Below, piece by piece: positions 6,458 to 8,511 of a DNA stretch of 8,511 nt; the stretch's first letter is position 1, and each line of letters starts with the position of its first letter. The notes under the pieces were generated by a model that saw nothing but the letters and a program-made list of their open reading frames with translations, was not told where the DNA came from and searched no databases. Position numbers and translations under genes: made by a program. The stretch comes from Lachnospiraceae bacterium UBA1201 (GTDB taxonomy: Bacteria; Bacillota; Clostridia; Lachnospirales; Lachnospiraceae). The DNA lies in contig DBXX01000054.1 in the NCBI GenBank assembly GCA_002309675.1, positions 1 through 8,511 of the forward strand. The letters run 5' to 3'.

Positions 6458-8011
6458 TTATTTGCGCTTTCTGCGAGGCAAAAACTCAGTAACTACGGCA
6501 AATATAAAGATCGCGATCATCGCGAACATACAGACATTCATCCAATTCCGAATGATGACGCTGTCCGCGGACTGATAACCTGCGTCATTGATATTTCCCG
6601 CTGTTTCATCCGATGCCCGTGTATCCTGCGTCGCACCGGACGGATCATCGATCGGGGTAATGGCGAATGACGTCTCCCCTTCAGTCGTATCCGGTTCCGT
6701 CGTGGTTTCGTCAGTACCAGGGATCACAACAACCGATACCGGTGCCAAAGAAGTCTCCCCCTCGATCACTTCCTCTGTTGTAGGTGCTTCGGTTGTAGGT
6801 TCGGGCGTCGTCGGCTGTGTGGGCTCCTGTGTCGGAGCCGGCGTCGACTCTTGCGTGGGCGCCTGTGTAGCAGGCTCCTGCGTAGGTGCTTCGGTCGGCG
6901 CTTCGGTCGGAACGATCGATGCAACCGGCGTTACATAAGCGCTTGAAACAAAATAGAACGCACCGCTGTAATTCACCATGCTCCAGTAATTATCCCAGAC
7001 CGCAACACGCTTCAGAATAGTACCTTCGGCAATGCGGCCGATGATCTCGGAATCCGTGGTAGGCAGCTGGCGCATGTTCACGCCGCCTTTCGCCCCCTTG
7101 ACCACAACATCTTCAACGGATTCTCTCCAGTTCGTCGGGGTGATATTGCCCGCAACGACATCATATGCATAATTCAATAATCCGATGGTATCGGAATAAA
7201 ACGAAGACTCCTGTCCCTGCATGATCACGCAGATCAGGTTTACACCGCCGCGGCTCGCCTCTGTGACCAGTGTGCGTCCCGCCTGCGGAGTTCTTCCGGT
7301 CTTTCCGGCAAATACGCCCTCACAGGCATATCCGGGCGTACCGGCTACGATGCGGTGTCCCATTTCGAGCTGACGGGCAGCCGTCGCATTCGTTCTGGGG
7401 ATCACGTAAGCCGGCGTCGAAGCCAGTTTGCGGAACACAGGGTTGCGCATCGCTTCCGCAAAGATCAGCGCCATATCGCGTGGTGTCGTAAAATGCAGAT
7501 CATCATGCAGACCGTGCGCATTCACGAAGTGTGTATTTTTCGCTCCGATCTGGGCTGCGCGCTGGTTCATAAGTTCGGCAAATGCTTCCACGGAACCCGC
7601 GGTATACTCAGCCAACATCGTGGCACATTCATTTGCCGATGAAAGGAACATACCGTAAAGCACGTCCTCAAAGCGCATCTGCTCTCCCGCTTTTGCCTTC
7701 GGATGCAATTTTGACGAATCGGAGGGCAATGTCACCGCCGACTCGGAAAACGTAACGATCGCATTCATGTCTGCACAACGCTCGATCGCAACGAGCGCTG
7801 TCATGATCTTCGTAATGCTGGCCGGAAAATGGACCTCATCGATGCCCCGACCGCACACGATCTGACCGTTATCGGGATTATATACTATATATGCGACCGA
7901 TACCGCTCCGACGCCTTCCGACACATCTGCATACACCGGATGGTTCATGACCGGCATAGCACAGATCAGCAGGCTCAGCAGTAGGATCGTGATAGATTTC
8001 AGTTTATTCAT
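6458..8011 (-). CDS. Serine-type D-Ala-D-Ala carboxypeptidase (peptidase S11, PBP5-like) with SH3-like domain and C-terminal anchor
   Basis: A 517-residue penicillin-binding protein of the low-molecular-mass class, which trims the terminal D-Ala from peptidoglycan stem peptides outside the membrane. It has a signal peptide (1-28, cleavage after VYA). The S11 domain (about 30-290) holds all three active-site motifs: SITK with nucleophile S65 and K68, SAN (125-127), and KTG (237-239). The HFVNAHGLHDD stretch (161-171) is family-typical. A bacterial SH3-like domain follows (about 305-360, VNMRQLPTTDSEIIG...). Then comes a long Thr/Pro/Glu-rich tail, and one membrane helix (about 490-508) ending in RRKRK, so the enzyme is probably held in the membrane at both steps of export. 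Classic PBP5 instead ends in an amphipathic helix. AGGAG lies 7 nt before the ATG. It is the first gene after the promoter at 8070-8098, which probably also serves the three genes downstream. Whether it corresponds to dacA or dacF cannot be decided here. Confidence 0.93.
   Translation of the reverse strand: MNKLKSITILLLSLLICAMPVMNHPVYADVSEGVGAVSVAYIVYNPDNGQIVCGRGIDEVHFPASITKIMTALVAIERCADMNAIVTFSESAVTLPSDSSKLHPKAKAGEQMRFEDVLYGMFLSSANECATMLAEYTAGSVEAFAELMNQRAAQIGAKNTHFVNAHGLHDDLHFTTPRDMALIFAEAMRNPVFRKLASTPAYVIPRTNATAARQLEMGHRIVAGTPGYACEGVFAGKTGRTPQAGRTLVTEASRGGVNLICVIMQGQESSFYSDTIGLLNYAYDVVAGNITPTNWRESVEDVVVKGAKGGVNMRQLPTTDSEIIGRIAEGTILKRVAVWDNYWSMVNYSGAFYFVSSAYVTPVASIVPTEAPTEAPTQEPATQAPTQESTPAPTQEPTQPTTPEPTTEAPTTEEVIEGETSLAPVSVVVIPGTDETTTEPDTTEGETSFAITPIDDPSGATQDTRASDETAGNINDAGYQSADSVIIRNWMNVCMFAMIAIFIFAVVTEFLPRRKRK
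6767..6913 (-). repeat. PTEAPTQEP-type low-complexity repeat in the carboxypeptidase tail
   Basis: Codons 367-415 are imperfect 3- to 5-residue repeats of PTEA, PTQE and PTTP. This is a typical extended wall-spanning spacer between the SH3-like domain and the membrane anchor. The DNA is correspondingly repetitive and prone to length variation. A second, weaker pair, EGETSLAP (417-424) and EGETSFAI (444-451), lies further on. Confidence 0.75.
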
Positions 8012-8069
8012 TTACTAGCTCCTGTAGGGCCTATGAATCTATAAAACAATGCAGACAGACCCTCATAGC

Positions 8070-8098
8070 ATTATACCTTAAAACTCGTCAAATAGCAA
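8070..8098 (-). promoter_or_regulatory. Sigma-A-type promoter for the carboxypeptidase-deoBC-cdd-ltaS-like operon
   Basis: On the minus strand the -35 box TTGCTA (8098-8093) and a perfect -10 box TATAAT (8075-8070) are separated by exactly 17 bp. The start of transcription would be near 8063, giving a leader of about 50 nt before the ATG at 8011. No other convincing promoter is seen before the next three genes. A TTGACG closer to the -10 box (10-bp spacer) is too near to serve as the -35. Confidence 0.75.
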
Positions 8099-8103
8099 GT
8101 ATT

Positions 8104-8140
8104 AATATAAAAAGCGGATGGCCGCAAAGCAACCATCCGC
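8104..8140 (-). terminator. Rho-independent terminator of pckA
   Basis: On the minus strand GCGGATGG (8140-8133) pairs perfectly with CCATCCGC (8121-8114) around an 11-nt loop and is followed at once by TTTTTATATTAAT. It lies 36 nt past the pckA stop and just upstream of the promoter at 8070-8098, so it separates the two transcription units. Confidence 0.92.
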
Positions 8141-8176
8141 CCTATGTTTTATCGCCCAAAGCGGGCAATGATTTAA

Positions 8177-8511
8177 TTACAGTTCAGGACCTGCAGCTAC
8201 AAGAGCCTTACCTGCTTCGTTCGTCTCGTACTTCTTGAAGTTCTTGATGAATCTGGAAGCAAGATCCTTAGCCTTCTCTTCCCATACGGAAGCGTCAGCA
8301 TAGGTGTCGCGAGGATCCAGAATAGCAGGATCTACGCCCGGAAGGCTGGTCGGAACCTCGAAGTTGAACATCGGGATCTTCTTTGTAGGAGCCTTATCGA
8401 TGTCACCGCTCAGGATCGCATCGATGATACCACGTGTATCCTTAATAGAGATACGCTTTCCGGTACCATTCCAACCGGTATTTACAAGGTAAGCCTTAGC
8501 TCCGCTCTTCT
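8177..8511 (-). CDS. pckA: Phosphoenolpyruvate carboxykinase (ATP), C-terminal part only
   Basis: The frame enters from the right edge and ends with TAA at 8177, giving the last 110 codons; the start and the catalytic lysine/arginine region lie outside the window. The enzyme interconverts oxaloacetate plus ATP with phosphoenolpyruvate, CO2 and ADP in the cytoplasm; in anaerobes it often runs in the CO2-fixing direction. Evidence is the near-invariant AYLVNTGWNGTGKRISIKDT, which carries the adenine-contact Arg and Thr (R449 and T455 in E. coli numbering). MFNFEVPTSLPGVD, ILDPRDTYAD and the terminal ALVAAGPEL follow, matching the end of E. coli PckA closely. A strong terminator follows, so it is not part of the operon to its left. 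Confidence 0.96.
   Translation of the reverse strand, partial: KSGAKAYLVNTGWNGTGKRISIKDTRGIIDAILSGDIDKAPTKKIPMFNFEVPTSLPGVDPAILDPRDTYADASVWEEKAKDLASRFIKNFKKYETNEAGKALVAAGPEL

Noticed and set aside
6588..6938. Plus-strand open frame rich in Val, Gly and Ser
   Set aside because: It is the reverse-strand image of the PTEAPTQEP repeat region in the carboxypeptidase gene; the low complexity keeps it free of stops.
8012..8070. Possible alternating RNA structures in the carboxypeptidase leader (CTATGA with TCATAG, or AGGGTC with GGCCCT)
   Set aside because: The stems are only 6 bp each with long loops and match no riboswitch class I know; chance pairing is the simpler explanation.
8084..8092. TTGACG as -35 box of the operon promoter
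   Set aside because: It is only 10 bp from the TATAAT box; TTGCTA at 17 bp is the workable partner.

Overview
All genes in this window lie on the minus strand, so the biological order runs from the right edge to the left. The mix of genes suggests a low- to mid-GC gut or rumen Firmicute, most likely a Clostridia/Lachnospiraceae-type organism. Pointers are strong AGGAG ribosome sites, a PBP5-type D,D-carboxypeptidase with a 'PTEAPTQEP'-style tail, an LtaS-type sulfatase-fold enzyme, and a secreted CxxCG-repeat protein. This taxonomic reading is an inference; there is no rRNA or marker gene here.

From right to left: (1) the last 110 codons of ATP-dependent phosphoenolpyruvate carboxykinase (pckA), closed by a textbook intrinsic terminator; (2) a promoter with a perfect TATAAT -10 box and a 17-bp spacer; (3) a tightly packed set of four genes: a secreted, membrane-anchored D-Ala-D-Ala carboxypeptidase; one 615-residue polypeptide that joins a complete phosphopentomutase (DeoB) to a complete deoxyribose-phosphate aldolase (DeoC); cytidine deaminase (cdd), which overlaps the fusion gene by 14 nt; and a large LTA-synthase-like membrane phosphoglycerol transferase, 22 nt further on; (4) a hairpin that probably ends this operon and a 275-bp spacer carrying a perfect 18-bp direct repeat; (5) the 5' part of a secreted, cysteine-rich tandem-repeat protein that runs off the left edge.

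The middle of the operon is a short deoxynucleoside-catabolism module. Cdd deaminates deoxycytidine to deoxyuridine. A nucleoside phosphorylase, not in this window, would release deoxyribose-1-phosphate. DeoB isomerises that to the 5-phosphate, and DeoC splits it to glyceraldehyde-3-phosphate and acetaldehyde. The two flanking genes act on the cell envelope, so the apparent operon mixes wall/teichoic-acid enzymes with nucleoside salvage. The most noteworthy items are the head-to-tail DeoB-DeoC fusion with almost no linker, the mosaic 110/82-residue repeats of the secreted Cys-rich protein, and the long disordered insert in the LtaS-like enzyme.
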